64,000 bases of DNA from Calditrichales bacterium MX18-03 (GCA_021083345.1 JAJGRE010000002.1:1054001-1118000); one strand, 5' to 3'; shown: positions 1 to 8,587, numbered from the stretch's first letter. The notes: a model not told the origin generated them from the letters alone. Made by a program: numbers and translations.

Positions 1-908
1 TCCAGCTCGGCAGCCCACTTCTCGTCTTCGTCTTTTGCCAGGTCAAAGCTTGCTTTGCTCTGAGTTGAGAAAGCTTCAACAACCACTTTCTGGTCTTCAG
101 GCGTCAATTTCGCAAAAGTCTTGTTGCTCATAACGTAAGCTGTGCTTTCAGCGTGCATGTGCGTTATATAGAAGTACTTGATTACTTCTCCGACCCAGTG
201 GTAGTTTACGTTTGGCGTTCCGCCGATCCATCCGTCAACAACGCCGGTCTGGATGGCAGTCGGTGCCTCTGCATAAGGAACAGTGATCGGTGTGTATCCT
301 AAATCTTCCATAGGCGCTCTGGATGCCGGAGCTGCCCAAACACGGATCTTCAAACCCTTATTTGCACCGGGCGTGCTGAAATCCTTAGGTTCTTTCTTGG
401 TTCCCATTCCAATGTAGCCTTCCAGGTAGAAGCCCAGGAACTTGACGCCCAGCTTGTCATTATATTCTACGAATTTGTTGTACAGGAATGAGCCGGGGGC
501 ATATACCTTTTTCGCTTCGTCATATCCTGTTGTTAGATACGGCGTATATGCAGAGCCAAGTCGGCCGTCAAGGGAGTCCGGAATGGTGATGTGGCCGATA
601 TCGATGGTTCCTCTTACGATCTCTTCATATACGGTGTTGTAGTCGCCCAGCTGGCTGGCCGGGTAGAGATCGATCAACACTCTGCCGTTTGTCTTTGCCT
701 TAACTTCCTCAACAATGGCTTTGGCCGACCGGGTGGCCATATGCTCGATGGGGTGGTCTGTCGCCATTCTCAGCGTAATGGGCTTCGCTTCCGGTGCAGC
801 AGCTGCTGCTTCGGCGGCTGGAGCCGCAGGCTTCGGTGCGCAGGCTGTAAAAGTAAATGCCACGCATACAACCAGTGCTAAGAAAACCAGCATGTTTCTT
901 TTTTTCAT
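1..908 (-). CDS. TRAP transporter substrate-binding lipoprotein (DctP family), 3' end outside window
   Basis: Minus-strand frame open from an ATG at 908 to the left edge, so the C-terminus is missing. The N-terminus (MKKRN..., hydrophobic core, FTAC lipobox at about residue 23) is a lipoprotein signal, followed by an Ala/Pro-rich linker. The body starts LRMATDHPIEHMATR and continues with VKAKTNGRVLIDLYPASQLG and AIQTGVVDGWIGG, typical of DctP/TAXI-like TRAP binding proteins, which deliver organic acids, sulfonates or amino acid derivatives to a sodium-driven DctQM permease; those genes would lie beyond the edge. It is divergent from a two-component system whose regulator probably binds the repeats in its promoter. 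Substrate cannot be read from the sequence. Confidence 0.9.
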   Translation of the reverse strand, partial: MKKRNMLVFLALVVCVAFTFTACAPKPAAPAAEAAAAAPEAKPITLRMATDHPIEHMATRSAKAIVEEVKAKTNGRVLIDLYPASQLGDYNTVYEEIVRGTIDIGHITIPDSLDGRLGSAYTPYLTTGYDEAKKVYAPGSFLYNKFVEYNDKLGVKFLGFYLEGYIGMGTKKEPKDFSTPGANKGLKIRVWAAPASRAPMEDLGYTPITVPYAEAPTAIQTGVVDGWIGGTPNVNYHWVGEVIKYFYITHMHAESTAYVMSNKTFAKLTPEDQKVVVEAFSTQSKASFDLAKDEDEKWAAEL

Positions 909-1016
909 TTTTCTTCCCCCTTAAATCTATTTATTTTATTGGTCGTGAGGTCCTTGTCCTCCTTCCCAAAAGGTTCGACATCCTGATAACGATTGTAAAA
1001 ACGTGTGTTTTTATGT

Positions 1017-1044
1017 ATTATATTAATAAATAGTACCAAAGCAA
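1017..1044 (-). promoter_or_regulatory. SigA-type promoter of the TRAP binding-protein gene
   Basis: Read on the minus strand: -35 TTGCTT (1044-1039), 16-bp spacer, -10 TATAAT (1022-1017), about 110 nt before the ATG at 908. The three 11-bp repeats abut and overlap the upstream edge of the -35. Confidence 0.6.
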
Positions 1045-1075
1045 TCTTTAAATAATCTTTAAGAAATCTTTAAAT
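1043..1075. promoter_or_regulatory. Three tandem 11-bp repeats, probable OmpR-family regulator box
   Basis: AATCTTTAAAT (1043-1053), AATCTTTAAGA (1054-1064), AATCTTTAAAT (1065-1075) are exact head-to-tail 11-mers, one per helical turn. OmpR/PhoB regulators bind such direct repeats next to the -35 of genes they activate. An OmpR-type regulator is encoded 1.9 kb away in the divergent operon, which makes it the natural candidate. The rest of 909-1200 is AT-rich with no gene. Confidence 0.6.
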
Positions 1076-1200
1076 AAAATAAAATTACAAAAAATTTTTT
1101 TTATTCATTATATTTAGACAATTAATTATCAAACTTGCTGTTTATGCAAAAATCGGCTATTACATACGATAAAACTTTCACAAAATGAAAGGATGATCCT

Positions 1201-2925
1201 ATGCTGCTGCATATTGATCCCTCACTGGTCATTCTGACCGTCCTGACGCTTGCTTTTTCAATGCTGTATTTTTATATTTTTAAGAAGAACCACGAGCGGT
1301 ATATCAGCTTTTGGGGCTTCAGCTGGACCATGTATGCCTTCAGTCTGATAATCAGTATTTTTTTGCTGCAGTTTCCCGGCATGAAGCTCCTGATCGGCGC
1401 AAAACAGATCTGCGACCTGTTCAACAGTCTTTTTTTGCTGGCAGGGACTTATGTTTTCATCGATAAGAAAATGCCTACCTATTGGATCCAGTTTACCATC
1501 GTCAATCTGATCTGGGTGGGCATGTCGGTTTATTATGATTTGTCCTTCCTGACCATCACGCTGCTGGCTTCCATCTTTTTCAGCATCATTGCCGTGGTTA
1601 CCGGCGTCATGCTCTTGAAGTACTGGAAAATGAGCGCGGCTGAACGCCTCATTATCGCCATCATCTTCATTGTCTGGGGCTTGCACAAGGCCTACTACCC
1701 ATACCTGTACCCCAGCTTCTGGAATTCTCCCATAGGCTATATGAGTGAAATCATCCTGGCCAACATCCTCAATTTCTGCATTTTGATTGTGTATCTGATG
1801 AAAATCAGGATGCAGCTGGCCGAAAGTGAAATGCGTTTCCGGCTGGTGGCGGAGAATGCGCAGGATCTTATATATCTCTACCGGTTCTCTCCGGCTTCAC
1901 ATTTTGAGTATGTCAGCCCTTCTTCTACACAAATCACAGGGTATACCCCTGAGGAATTCTATCGCGACCCCGATTTCTTCGAAAGGCTGGCGCATCCGGA
2001 AGACCTTCAGCTGCTGGATATTTTGAAGGAGCCCAAGGCATCCCTTTCCGAGCCAGTGATCCTGCGGATGCGGCACAAGGACGGCCATCATGTATGGACA
2101 GAGCAGCATACCACCCTCATCACCGATGATGCCGGAAAGGTAGATGCCATCGAAGGAATCATAAGGGATATCACCGATCGGAAGCGCGTGGAAGAAAACA
2201 TGATCCAATCGGAAAAGTCCAGACGGTCGCTGCTGACCAATATCTCTCACGAGCTAAGGACACCGATTACCTCCATTTTGGGACATGTTACCGCCCTCAT
2301 TGATGGTACCATTATGCAGCCCGACATCAAGGCCGGCTACCTGAACCTGATCTATACAAAGACCCTGAGGCTTCAGCGCCTGGTTCAGGATCTGTTTCAG
2401 CTGACACAGCTGGAATCAGGCCAGATCTCCTTTAATTTTTCACAATTGTCCCTTCGGGAGCTGATTCATGAAATCATTCAGAAATATGAATGGGATGTGC
2501 ACCATGCCGATATGAAGTACGAGCTGTGTTTGGCACAGATCGCGCCTTATCTGGATAACCAGGTCATTGTAGATGTGGAAAGGATCGATCAGGTTTTTTC
2601 CAACCTCATCTTCAATGCCATCAAATACACACCCCGCAGCGGGGTTATCTCCATCGGCCTGGAAAAGCAATGCCGGAACGGCGGGCAGGTATTTCTGTTC
2701 AAAATCCACGATACCGGCAGGGGGATATCCGAAAAGGATCTGTCCCACATTTTTGAACGCTTTTATAAAGGGCGGAATGCAAACCACATCGAGCACCAGG
2801 GAAGCGGCTTGGGATTGACCATCTCCAAAGAGATCATCGAATTCCATAAAGGAGAAATCTGGGCGGAAAGCGGACCGGAAAGCGGAAGCACCTTCTGCTT
2901 TACCTTGCCGGAGTATTGTCAGTAG
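1201..2925 (+). CDS. Membrane sensor histidine kinase with PAS domain
   Basis: 574 aa. About six or seven hydrophobic helices (residues 5-205) form an integral membrane sensor region without a large external loop. A PAS/PAC domain follows (about 210-335; MRFRLVAENAQDLIYLY through IEGIIRDITDRK), then HisKA with the phosphorylated His at about 350 in NISHELRTPITS, and HATPase_c (N box NLIFNAIKYTP, G boxes DTGRGIS and GSGLGLTISKEI). The start is the ATG after AAAGGATGATCCT. The response regulator gene starts 37 bp downstream, so the two form an operon. The divergent TRAP gene suggests the kinase senses the transported compound or its need; this is inference from position. Confidence 0.93.
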   Translation: MLLHIDPSLVILTVLTLAFSMLYFYIFKKNHERYISFWGFSWTMYAFSLIISIFLLQFPGMKLLIGAKQICDLFNSLFLLAGTYVFIDKKMPTYWIQFTIVNLIWVGMSVYYDLSFLTITLLASIFFSIIAVVTGVMLLKYWKMSAAERLIIAIIFIVWGLHKAYYPYLYPSFWNSPIGYMSEIILANILNFCILIVYLMKIRMQLAESEMRFRLVAENAQDLIYLYRFSPASHFEYVSPSSTQITGYTPEEFYRDPDFFERLAHPEDLQLLDILKEPKASLSEPVILRMRHKDGHHVWTEQHTTLITDDAGKVDAIEGIIRDITDRKRVEENMIQSEKSRRSLLTNISHELRTPITSILGHVTALIDGTIMQPDIKAGYLNLIYTKTLRLQRLVQDLFQLTQLESGQISFNFSQLSLRELIHEIIQKYEWDVHHADMKYELCLAQIAPYLDNQVIVDVERIDQVFSNLIFNAIKYTPRSGVISIGLEKQCRNGGQVFLFKIHDTGRGISEKDLSHIFERFYKGRNANHIEHQGSGLGLTISKEIIEFHKGEIWAESGPESGSTFCFTLPEYCQ

Positions 2926-2962
2926 CACACAACGAAACATAACGGAGGAGGAGGATCTGGAC

Positions 2963-3685
2963 ATGGCGAGAGAGAACATCCTGATTGTTGAGGATGAACC
3001 GGAAATCAGCGAATTGATACAATCCTACCTGGAAAAGGAAGGGTTTCAAGTCCATGTGGCCGGGAGCGGCCAGGAAGCGCTTCATGCAGTGGGACTGGAA
3101 AAAACGGATTTGATCATATTGGATATTATGCTGCCGGACATTGACGGCATTGAGCTTTGCCTGGAAATCCGCAAGAGCTGCAATACGCCGATTCTGTTCT
3201 TGAGCTGCAAATCGGAGGAGATTGACAAGATCCTGGCACTCTCGGTGGGCGGGGATGACTACCTGACAAAGCCTTTTCTGCCGGGGGAGCTGGTGGCACG
3301 GGTCAAGGCCCATTTGCGCCGGAACCGGCTGCTGATGAATGAAAAAAAACACCCCCATGTCATCCGATATCCCGGGCTGGAAGTGAATCTGGACAGTCGG
3401 GAGGTCTGGGTAGGCAGCGAACCGGTCAGCCTTTCCGGCAAGGAGTTTGAAATCCTGTCCATCCTGATCCGGAATCCCAAGCGCATTTACAGCATGGACC
3501 AATTGTTCGAGATGGTCTGGAAAATGACCAGTCTGGACGGCGACTCCCGTACCATCATGGTGTATATCAGCAACCTACGCAAAAAAATCGAAAAGGATCC
3601 GTCCAATCCGGAGTACATCATCAATGTCAGAGGCGTGGGCTACAAGTTCAACCACTCCTTGTTCGAAAAGAACGAATTGCAATAG
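2963..3685 (+). CDS. OmpR/PhoB-family response regulator
   Basis: 240 aa. Receiver domain at residues 5-118 with acidic pocket E10-D11, phosphoacceptor D54 (ILDIMLPD) and the Lys of LTKPF near 104. A winged-helix Trans_reg_C domain follows (about 140-235; SLSGKEFEILSILIRNP, then SRTIMVYISNLRKKIE and VRGVGYKF). GGAGGAGG precedes the ATG. It is the cognate regulator of the upstream kinase. The 11-bp tandem repeats at 1043-1075 are its likely target. It ends 3 bp from the convergent symporter stop, with no room for a separate terminator. Confidence 0.94.
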   Translation: MARENILIVEDEPEISELIQSYLEKEGFQVHVAGSGQEALHAVGLEKTDLIILDIMLPDIDGIELCLEIRKSCNTPILFLSCKSEEIDKILALSVGGDDYLTKPFLPGELVARVKAHLRRNRLLMNEKKHPHVIRYPGLEVNLDSREVWVGSEPVSLSGKEFEILSILIRNPKRIYSMDQLFEMVWKMTSLDGDSRTIMVYISNLRKKIEKDPSNPEYIINVRGVGYKFNHSLFEKNELQ

Positions 3686-3688
3686 ACC

Positions 3689-5167
3689 CTAATATTTTTC
3701 GGCAAATATGCGTTTCTGCGCATCGAACTTATCCAGAACCACCTGACTGCGCGGCAGTGTCAGCAGGCTGACCAGGATGAAGAGGGCGGCATTGATCAGC
3801 AATGCTGCCAGTCCTGGATAGATTCCAAGGGCTTGGGCCAGGCCGGGGATAAACATCAGCAGGCTCAGAAGTACGATGCCGCCAAGCAGGCCTGCTATTG
3901 CACCTTTTGCAGTGGATCTTCTCCAGAACAGGACCCCTGCGGCAGGAACAATGACCTGTGCCGTTCCGCTTAAGGCAAACAAACCGATCTGTACCAGCAG
4001 ACCGGGAATAAATACCGACATCATATAGGAAAAGGCTGCAAAAAGCAGGATGGACCACCGGCCTATACGGATCAGCTTCTTGTCATCAATGCTTTTGTTG
4101 ATGTACCTTTTATGTATGTCTATGGTATAAACGGCTGATAGCGAATGAATCTGCGAGTTTGAGGTGGACATGGCTGCAGCCGCCCCACCGATCAGGATCA
4201 AGGAAGCCAGAGCAAAGGGCGCATACTTGAAAAGCAGCACCGGCAGCAGGGTATCGGCATTTTTCAGCCCCGGCTGCAGGATGATGCCTGCATTTCCCAC
4301 AAGCATGGGTCCGATGTTTATGATAGCGGCAAAACCCAGAAGAAAAGGCATCAGGTCAAAAAGCCTTGACGATTTGATTGCGTACATCCTTGTCCAGAGC
4401 TGGGGTCCCATCATGGCACCCATGGGCACCACCAGAAACATGGAAATCCAAAGCATCGGGCCGGCATTGCCTGTGGGACCGGGGAGGGTCAGCACCTCCG
4501 GTACGGTTTCCCTCAGCGTTTCGAAAAGTGCCGTGATGCCCCCTGCCTTTGGTACGATGACAAAGGCAGCGGCGATTGTGCCGAATAGAATGAGGATCTC
4601 GTAAAAAATGTCCGTCCAGGCGACAGCCCGGAGGCCGCCTGTCCAAACATAAATGATGATGACCACGCAGAAGATCAGACCGCCCATTTCCCATGGGATC
4701 AGGCCGTTGGACGCTACTTCGATCAGATAAGCGCCCCCGGTCAGCTGGATCTGAAGGTAGGGCAGGGTATACAGCAGCATGATGGCGGTGATCAGGTTGC
4801 CCAGCAGCTCCGAATCATACATGTCCCTGAAAAAATCCGATGCTGTTATATAGTGGTTCATTTTTCCATAAAACCATACTCTTTTTCCTACCACCAGGAA
4901 CAGGATGCCAAAAAGAAAATCCCACGCGATGGTGGTCCAATACACCGGTCCGTTGGCATAATAATAGGCGTTAGAGCCCAAAAACGCGAAGGCGCTCCAC
5001 CAGGTGGCTTCAACCGTTAAAAACGCTGCCAGGGATCCCATGGCACGGCTTTGTACGAAAAAATCCTCAGGCTTGTGAAGCTCGTGCTCCCCTGCCTTGG
5101 CGCCTATCCAAAGCGGAATGAACATGTAAGTACCGACAATCAATATCGCTAATACATTCTGACTCAT
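3689..5167 (-). CDS. Sodium:solute symporter (SSS family)
   Basis: 492 aa with about 13 hydrophobic segments. Family features include the N-terminal VEATWWSAFAFLGSNAYYY region, WTGGLRAVAWTDIFYEILI (close to the SSS signature around helices 5-6) and the GGAAAAMSTSNSQIHSLSAVYTIDI segment that carries the second sodium-site Ser/Thr residues. It imports a small organic solute (carboxylate, amino acid, betaine or vitamin) with sodium. Its ATG overlaps the stop of the upstream small membrane gene by 4 bp, so the two are translationally coupled, a common pairing for this subgroup. Position next to the aminotransferase/dehydrogenase genes suggests it brings in their substrate. Confidence 0.9.
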   Translation of the reverse strand: MSQNVLAILIVGTYMFIPLWIGAKAGEHELHKPEDFFVQSRAMGSLAAFLTVEATWWSAFAFLGSNAYYYANGPVYWTTIAWDFLFGILFLVVGKRVWFYGKMNHYITASDFFRDMYDSELLGNLITAIMLLYTLPYLQIQLTGGAYLIEVASNGLIPWEMGGLIFCVVIIIYVWTGGLRAVAWTDIFYEILILFGTIAAAFVIVPKAGGITALFETLRETVPEVLTLPGPTGNAGPMLWISMFLVVPMGAMMGPQLWTRMYAIKSSRLFDLMPFLLGFAAIINIGPMLVGNAGIILQPGLKNADTLLPVLLFKYAPFALASLILIGGAAAAMSTSNSQIHSLSAVYTIDIHKRYINKSIDDKKLIRIGRWSILLFAAFSYMMSVFIPGLLVQIGLFALSGTAQVIVPAAGVLFWRRSTAKGAIAGLLGGIVLLSLLMFIPGLAQALGIYPGLAALLINAALFILVSLLTLPRSQVVLDKFDAQKRIFAEKY

Positions 5168-5421
5168 TCACGGTTATCCCCCTTCGCAGCACCGGGGTGG
5201 CCTTTGGGCTTGCCCCAGTAGATTTTGTAAGCAATCAGCAATACAATGCACATATACAGCCACATAAAGAGCATGAACCCATAAATAAACGGGAATCCGA
5301 AGATAACCGGATCAATTCGGTTGATAAAAAGGATGCCCGGGAATTCCATGATTGCAAATCCCAGTAGAATAAAGAACCACAACCACTTTTTTCTATTTTC
5401 AGTACCGTTTCTTTGCAGCAT
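5164..5421 (-). CDS. Small two-helix membrane protein (DUF3311-like), symporter partner
   Basis: About 85 aa with two hydrophobic helices (WLWFFILLGFAIMEFPGILF and FPFIYGFMLFMWLYMCIVLL) and a charged cytoplasmic tail. Proteins of this kind are encoded immediately before SSS symporters and probably stabilise or modulate them. The start at 5421 (MLQRNG) is preferred because GGAGG at 5435-5431 lies 9 nt upstream; the ATG at 5427 is only 3 nt from it, and a longer frame to 5475 would begin upstream of the predicted -10. The DUF3311 assignment is from general resemblance. Confidence 0.7.
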   Translation of the reverse strand: MLQRNGTENRKKWLWFFILLGFAIMEFPGILFINRIDPVIFGFPFIYGFMLFMWLYMCIVLLIAYKIYWGKPKGHPGAAKGDNRE

Positions 5422-5446
5422 TTCCATCACCCTCCGTATCTTCACC

Positions 5447-5475
5447 ATTGTAACATATTTCGAACATTCGAACAA
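5447..5475 (-). promoter_or_regulatory. SigA promoter of the symporter operon with a repeat operator in its spacer
   Basis: Minus strand: -35 TTGTTC (5475-5470), 17-bp spacer, -10 TACAAT (5452-5447). The spacer and -35 are filled by a tandem TTCGAACA-TTCGAACA (plus strand 5459-5474), each unit containing the palindrome TTCGAA. A protein bound there would block polymerase, so a repressor operator is likely. Confidence 0.6.
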
Positions 5476-5505
5476 TTAAACCAACGGCGAAAGCCGAAAA
5501 TTGTT

Positions 5506-5535
5506 GAGGGCCGCTGCCCTAAAGCAGCGGCCCTC
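5506..5535 (-). terminator. 12-bp stem-loop after the aminotransferase gene
   Basis: GAGGGCCGCTGC at 5506-5517 pairs perfectly with 5524-5535, with a 6-nt loop. On the minus strand it follows the aminotransferase stop by about 35 nt, and the following sequence is only moderately U-rich (AACAATTTTC). It is probably a weak terminator or mRNA-stabilising hairpin separating the sigma-54 operon from the symporter operon. Confidence 0.55.
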
Positions 5536-5569
5536 ATCTAAACCAGAAGGTATCAGGGGTCAATCAATT

Positions 5570-6916
5570 CTATTTCGCAATCATGCCGTCCACAGCACCC
5601 AGGACTTCATCCATGATGGCCATGGCTTCCTTCAGCTGCGCTTCGTTGATGGTCAGCGGCGGTGCCACGATGACCATGTTCTCATGGGTATAGGTCCAGA
5701 AGCCCTTGCTCACCAGCATGCCCAGGATCTTCTTCATCAGCTTCTCCGGATCCTTGCCGTAAGCTACCAGCGGTTCCTTGGTTTCTTTATCCTTCACCAG
5801 CTCGATGGCCGTGAACAGTCCGATGTACCGCACATCCCCTACGCAGGCATGCTTTGCCTTCAGGTCTTCCAGAATGCCGCCCAGCACCTTGCCCATGGCT
5901 TTGGCATTCTCTATCAGCTTTTCTTCCTTGTATACGTCTATGGTCGCTACTGCCGCTGCACAGCCGATGGGATGGCCGCTGTAGGTCAGTCCGCACCACA
6001 GCATGTTGTCGTCAAAGTGCTTTGCTATCGCCTTGCTCACGATGACGCCGCCCAGCGGTACATAGCCGCAGGTTGCGCCCTTTGCAAAGGTAATCATGTC
6101 CGGCTTGACGTTCCAATGGTTCACGGCGAACCATTCTCCCGTTCTGCCCCAGCCTGCCATAACCTCGTCGCACACCATCATGATGTTGAACTCGTCGCAC
6201 AGGTCCCTGACGCCCTGCAGGTAGCCGTCCGGCGGGATGATGATCCCGTTGCTGCCCGTTACCGTCTCAAGGAATATGGCCGCTACATGATCCGGTCCTT
6301 CATACAGGATCTGCTCTCTCAGCTGTCCGATGTAGTACTTCGTCGCTTCCTTCTCATCCTTGAACGCAAAGGGCGCTCTGTACACATAGGGATCAAAGAA
6401 CTTCACAAAGCCCGGTATCCCCGGCTCGCTGGGGAATCTTCTCTGCTCTCCCGTCAGGTTGGCCGCGCCGTAGCTGGCGCCGTGGTAGGAACGGTATCTG
6501 GAGAATACTTTGTTCTTGCCTGTGAACATCCTGGCGATCTTGATGGCGTTTTCGTTGGCTTCCGCTCCGGCGTTTACGAAGAACACCTTGCCCATGTTGT
6601 CAGGGCTCACTTCGATGATCTTTCTTGCTGCTTCCGACTTGCAGTCGAAGGCAAAGGCCGGTCCCATGAAGGGCATCTTGTCTGCCTGTTCCTTGATGGC
6701 TTCGATGACCTTCCTGTTGCCGTGTCCGATGTTCATATTCACCAGCTGGGAGGACATGTCGAAATACTGCTTGCCGTCCGCATCCCAGAAATAGATGCCT
6801 TCAGCCTTTGTGACCACGATGGGGTTCAACGCACCCTGCGCGCTCCAGGAATGCAAGCTGTAGGCCAGGTCGTCGCCCTTTACCTTTTTTCCGTAATCCA
6901 TGACATTCTCTGACAT
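5570..6916 (-). CDS. Class III PLP aminotransferase (taurine/omega-amino acid type)
   Basis: 448 aa, full length for class III omega-aminotransferases. Visible marks are HSWSAQGALNPIVV near the N-terminus, the cofactor-binding loop NAGAEANENAIKIAR, SYHGASYGAANLTGE, CDEVMAGWGRTGEWFAV (the PLP-nitrogen Asp is in CDEVMAGWGRTG) and the Schiff-base Lys in MITFAKGATCGYVPLGG. Such enzymes move an amino group from a terminal amine (taurine, beta-alanine, GABA and others) to pyruvate or 2-oxoglutarate, leaving an aldehyde. The gene lies 22 bp behind an aldehyde dehydrogenase, so the two probably act in sequence. The N-terminal region resembles proteins annotated as taurine-pyruvate aminotransferases, but specificity is not proven. 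Confidence 0.85.
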   Translation of the reverse strand: MSENVMDYGKKVKGDDLAYSLHSWSAQGALNPIVVTKAEGIYFWDADGKQYFDMSSQLVNMNIGHGNRKVIEAIKEQADKMPFMGPAFAFDCKSEAARKIIEVSPDNMGKVFFVNAGAEANENAIKIARMFTGKNKVFSRYRSYHGASYGAANLTGEQRRFPSEPGIPGFVKFFDPYVYRAPFAFKDEKEATKYYIGQLREQILYEGPDHVAAIFLETVTGSNGIIIPPDGYLQGVRDLCDEFNIMMVCDEVMAGWGRTGEWFAVNHWNVKPDMITFAKGATCGYVPLGGVIVSKAIAKHFDDNMLWCGLTYSGHPIGCAAAVATIDVYKEEKLIENAKAMGKVLGGILEDLKAKHACVGDVRYIGLFTAIELVKDKETKEPLVAYGKDPEKLMKKILGMLVSKGFWTYTHENMVIVAPPLTINEAQLKEAMAIMDEVLGAVDGMIAK

Positions 6917-6938
6917 TCTTTCTCTCCTCCATATTATT

Positions 6939-8336
6939 TTAATCGTTCATCACGTCTCCGAATAACTCTTCGTCGGTTGGTTTGACCGGCGGGAAAGGTC
7001 TGGATACCCAAGTGGTATTGATCATATGCTTCCAGGTGATGTTCTCCGAAACGATGTTTCCGCCCCAGGAGCCGCAGCCCAGGCTGGTGGTGAACGGCAT
7101 GCCGTTGAACCAGTTGCCTGTATTGGCCAGCGCCTGACCCTGGCGTACGTTCATGCGGCTTACCTTGGTCCTCATGGCCAATTCCATGATATGGTCCTCG
7201 TTGAAGGAGTGGATGCCGCAGGAGTGACCCATTCCCTGGTACTTAGTGATTTCATTGACCTTGCTGACGGCTTCTTCGAACTTGCCATATTTGAACAATG
7301 CTACCACCACCGAAAGCTTCTCTCCGGAGAAAGGATGCTCTGCGCCGACGCCTGTCTCTTCCACCATAATGAACTTCCTGTCCTCAGGAATCTCGATTCC
7401 TGCTTCCTTGGCGATGGTCTGTGCCGACTGGGCAATGATCTTGGGGCTCAGGTGTCCGTCAACCCACATCGCTGCCTGCAGCTTTGCCTTTTCTTCTGCT
7501 GTTGCCAGGTATCCGCCTTCGGCCTTCAGCGCTTCGATGAGTCCTGCGTAAACGCCTTCCTGTATGATCAGCGAGTTCTCAGCCGAGCAGCTGGTTGCAA
7601 AGTCGAAGGTCTTGCTGCTCTTGATCTTGTTGGCTGCATCCGCCAGGTCCGCTGTCTCATCTACCACGACAACCGCATTGCCGGCGCCTACGCCGTATGA
7701 CGGTGTGCCTGATGTATAAGCCGCTTTTACCATTCCGGCACCACCGGTGGCCAGTACCAGGTCAACCTGCTTCATCAGCTCGTTGCTGATCTCCAGTGTG
7801 GGTTCTTCAATGGCGATAACCAGGTCTTCCGGTGCACCGTACTTCTTCAAGGCCTCTCTCATGATGTTTGCGATATAGGCATTGGTCTTCTTTGTCCTGG
7901 GGTGGGGGGCCAGTATGATGGCATTTCTTCCCTTCAGTGCGTGGGAAACCTTGACTGTGGGTGTCGCTTCCGGATTGGTGCAGGGGCACAATGCGCCGAT
8001 GACCCCTACCGGCTTTGCGATCTTCATGATCTGTTTTTCTTCGTCTATTTCGATGATGCCGACGGATTTCTTGCCCTGCATGTCGCGTACGGCACCCTTG
8101 GCCTTTGCCATCAGCTTGTTGTATTTTCCGTCAAAATTGCCCATGCGGGATTCTTCGACAGCCAGCTTGGATATTTCCTGAGCCGGGCCGTCCTTGACCA
8201 CGTTCCACACCACTGCACGGACCAGTTTGTCAACCTGTTCCTGGTTATAGTATTCGATGGCTTCCTGTGCCGCCCTGGCTCTTTTCACCAGACCCGCCAC
8301 ATATTCCGCTGCATTCAGGTTCATTTCATTGCTCAT
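6939..8336 (-). CDS. CoA-acylating aldehyde dehydrogenase (SucD/SauS/EutE type)
   Basis: 465 aa. Resembles acylating dehydrogenases such as succinate-semialdehyde dehydrogenase SucD and sulfoacetaldehyde dehydrogenase SauS: VGVIGALCPCTNPEATPT, ILAPHPRTKKT, VLATGGAGMVKAAYTSG, GVGAGNAVVVVD, the catalytic Cys in DFATSCSAENSLI, and C-terminal TTSLGCGSWGGN. These enzymes interconvert an aldehyde plus CoA and an acyl-CoA with NAD(P). Following an aminotransferase, the expected substrate is its aldehyde product. The SCSAENS motif looks closer to SauS than to SucD (CSSEQS), but this rests on recall of the families. GGAGG lies 7 nt before the ATG. The operon is read from a sigma-54 promoter at 8445-8459. 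Confidence 0.85.
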   Translation of the reverse strand: MSNEMNLNAAEYVAGLVKRARAAQEAIEYYNQEQVDKLVRAVVWNVVKDGPAQEISKLAVEESRMGNFDGKYNKLMAKAKGAVRDMQGKKSVGIIEIDEEKQIMKIAKPVGVIGALCPCTNPEATPTVKVSHALKGRNAIILAPHPRTKKTNAYIANIMREALKKYGAPEDLVIAIEEPTLEISNELMKQVDLVLATGGAGMVKAAYTSGTPSYGVGAGNAVVVVDETADLADAANKIKSSKTFDFATSCSAENSLIIQEGVYAGLIEALKAEGGYLATAEEKAKLQAAMWVDGHLSPKIIAQSAQTIAKEAGIEIPEDRKFIMVEETGVGAEHPFSGEKLSVVVALFKYGKFEEAVSKVNEITKYQGMGHSCGIHSFNEDHIMELAMRTKVSRMNVRQGQALANTGNWFNGMPFTTSLGCGSWGGNIVSENITWKHMINTTWVSRPFPPVKPTDEELFGDVMND

Positions 8337-8358
8337 TGTTTTTCCTCCTTTTTTATGT

Positions 8359-8396
8359 AAAGGAACACACCTTGCTCGAGTAATAAGTATTCCTTT
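8359..8396. repeat. AAAGGAA...TTCCTTT dyad in the dehydrogenase leader
   Basis: 7-bp inverted arms AAAGGAA (8359-8365) and TTCCTTT (8390-8396) lie downstream of the sigma-54 start site, in the 5' untranslated region. AGGAAC-type dyads also occur upstream of amt and arcA. May be an operator or RNA hairpin; weak evidence. Confidence 0.3.
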
Positions 8397-8444
8397 TACG
8401 TTAAGGAATGTCCCTTTTTGATAGAGATATCATCTTTAATACTC

Positions 8445-8459
8445 GCAAATCTCATGCCA
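8445..8459 (-). promoter_or_regulatory. Sigma-54 (-24/-12) promoter of the dehydrogenase-aminotransferase operon
   Basis: On the minus strand TGGCATGAGATTTGC has the invariant GG and GC exactly 10 nt apart and matches TGGCAY-N-rich-TTGC closely. Transcription would start near 8433, about 95 nt before the dehydrogenase ATG. A sigma-54 activator gene sits directly upstream (8675-10351), which supports the call. Confidence 0.75.
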
Positions 8460-8587
8460 AAATAGTCAGAAACTCCAAAAAACAAGTCTGAGGCATGCAA
8501 ACCCGCGTGGCATAAGGCTTCCGTGCTTTGGCATCCACTAGCTTGCGGCCGGTCTCTCAAAGGGATGCAAAGGTTTGCGATACAAAA

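Noticed and set aside
5501-6913. 470-codon plus-strand open frame
   Set aside because: It is the antisense of the class III aminotransferase; no ribosome site, no recognisable domains, and the minus-strand protein has all family motifs.
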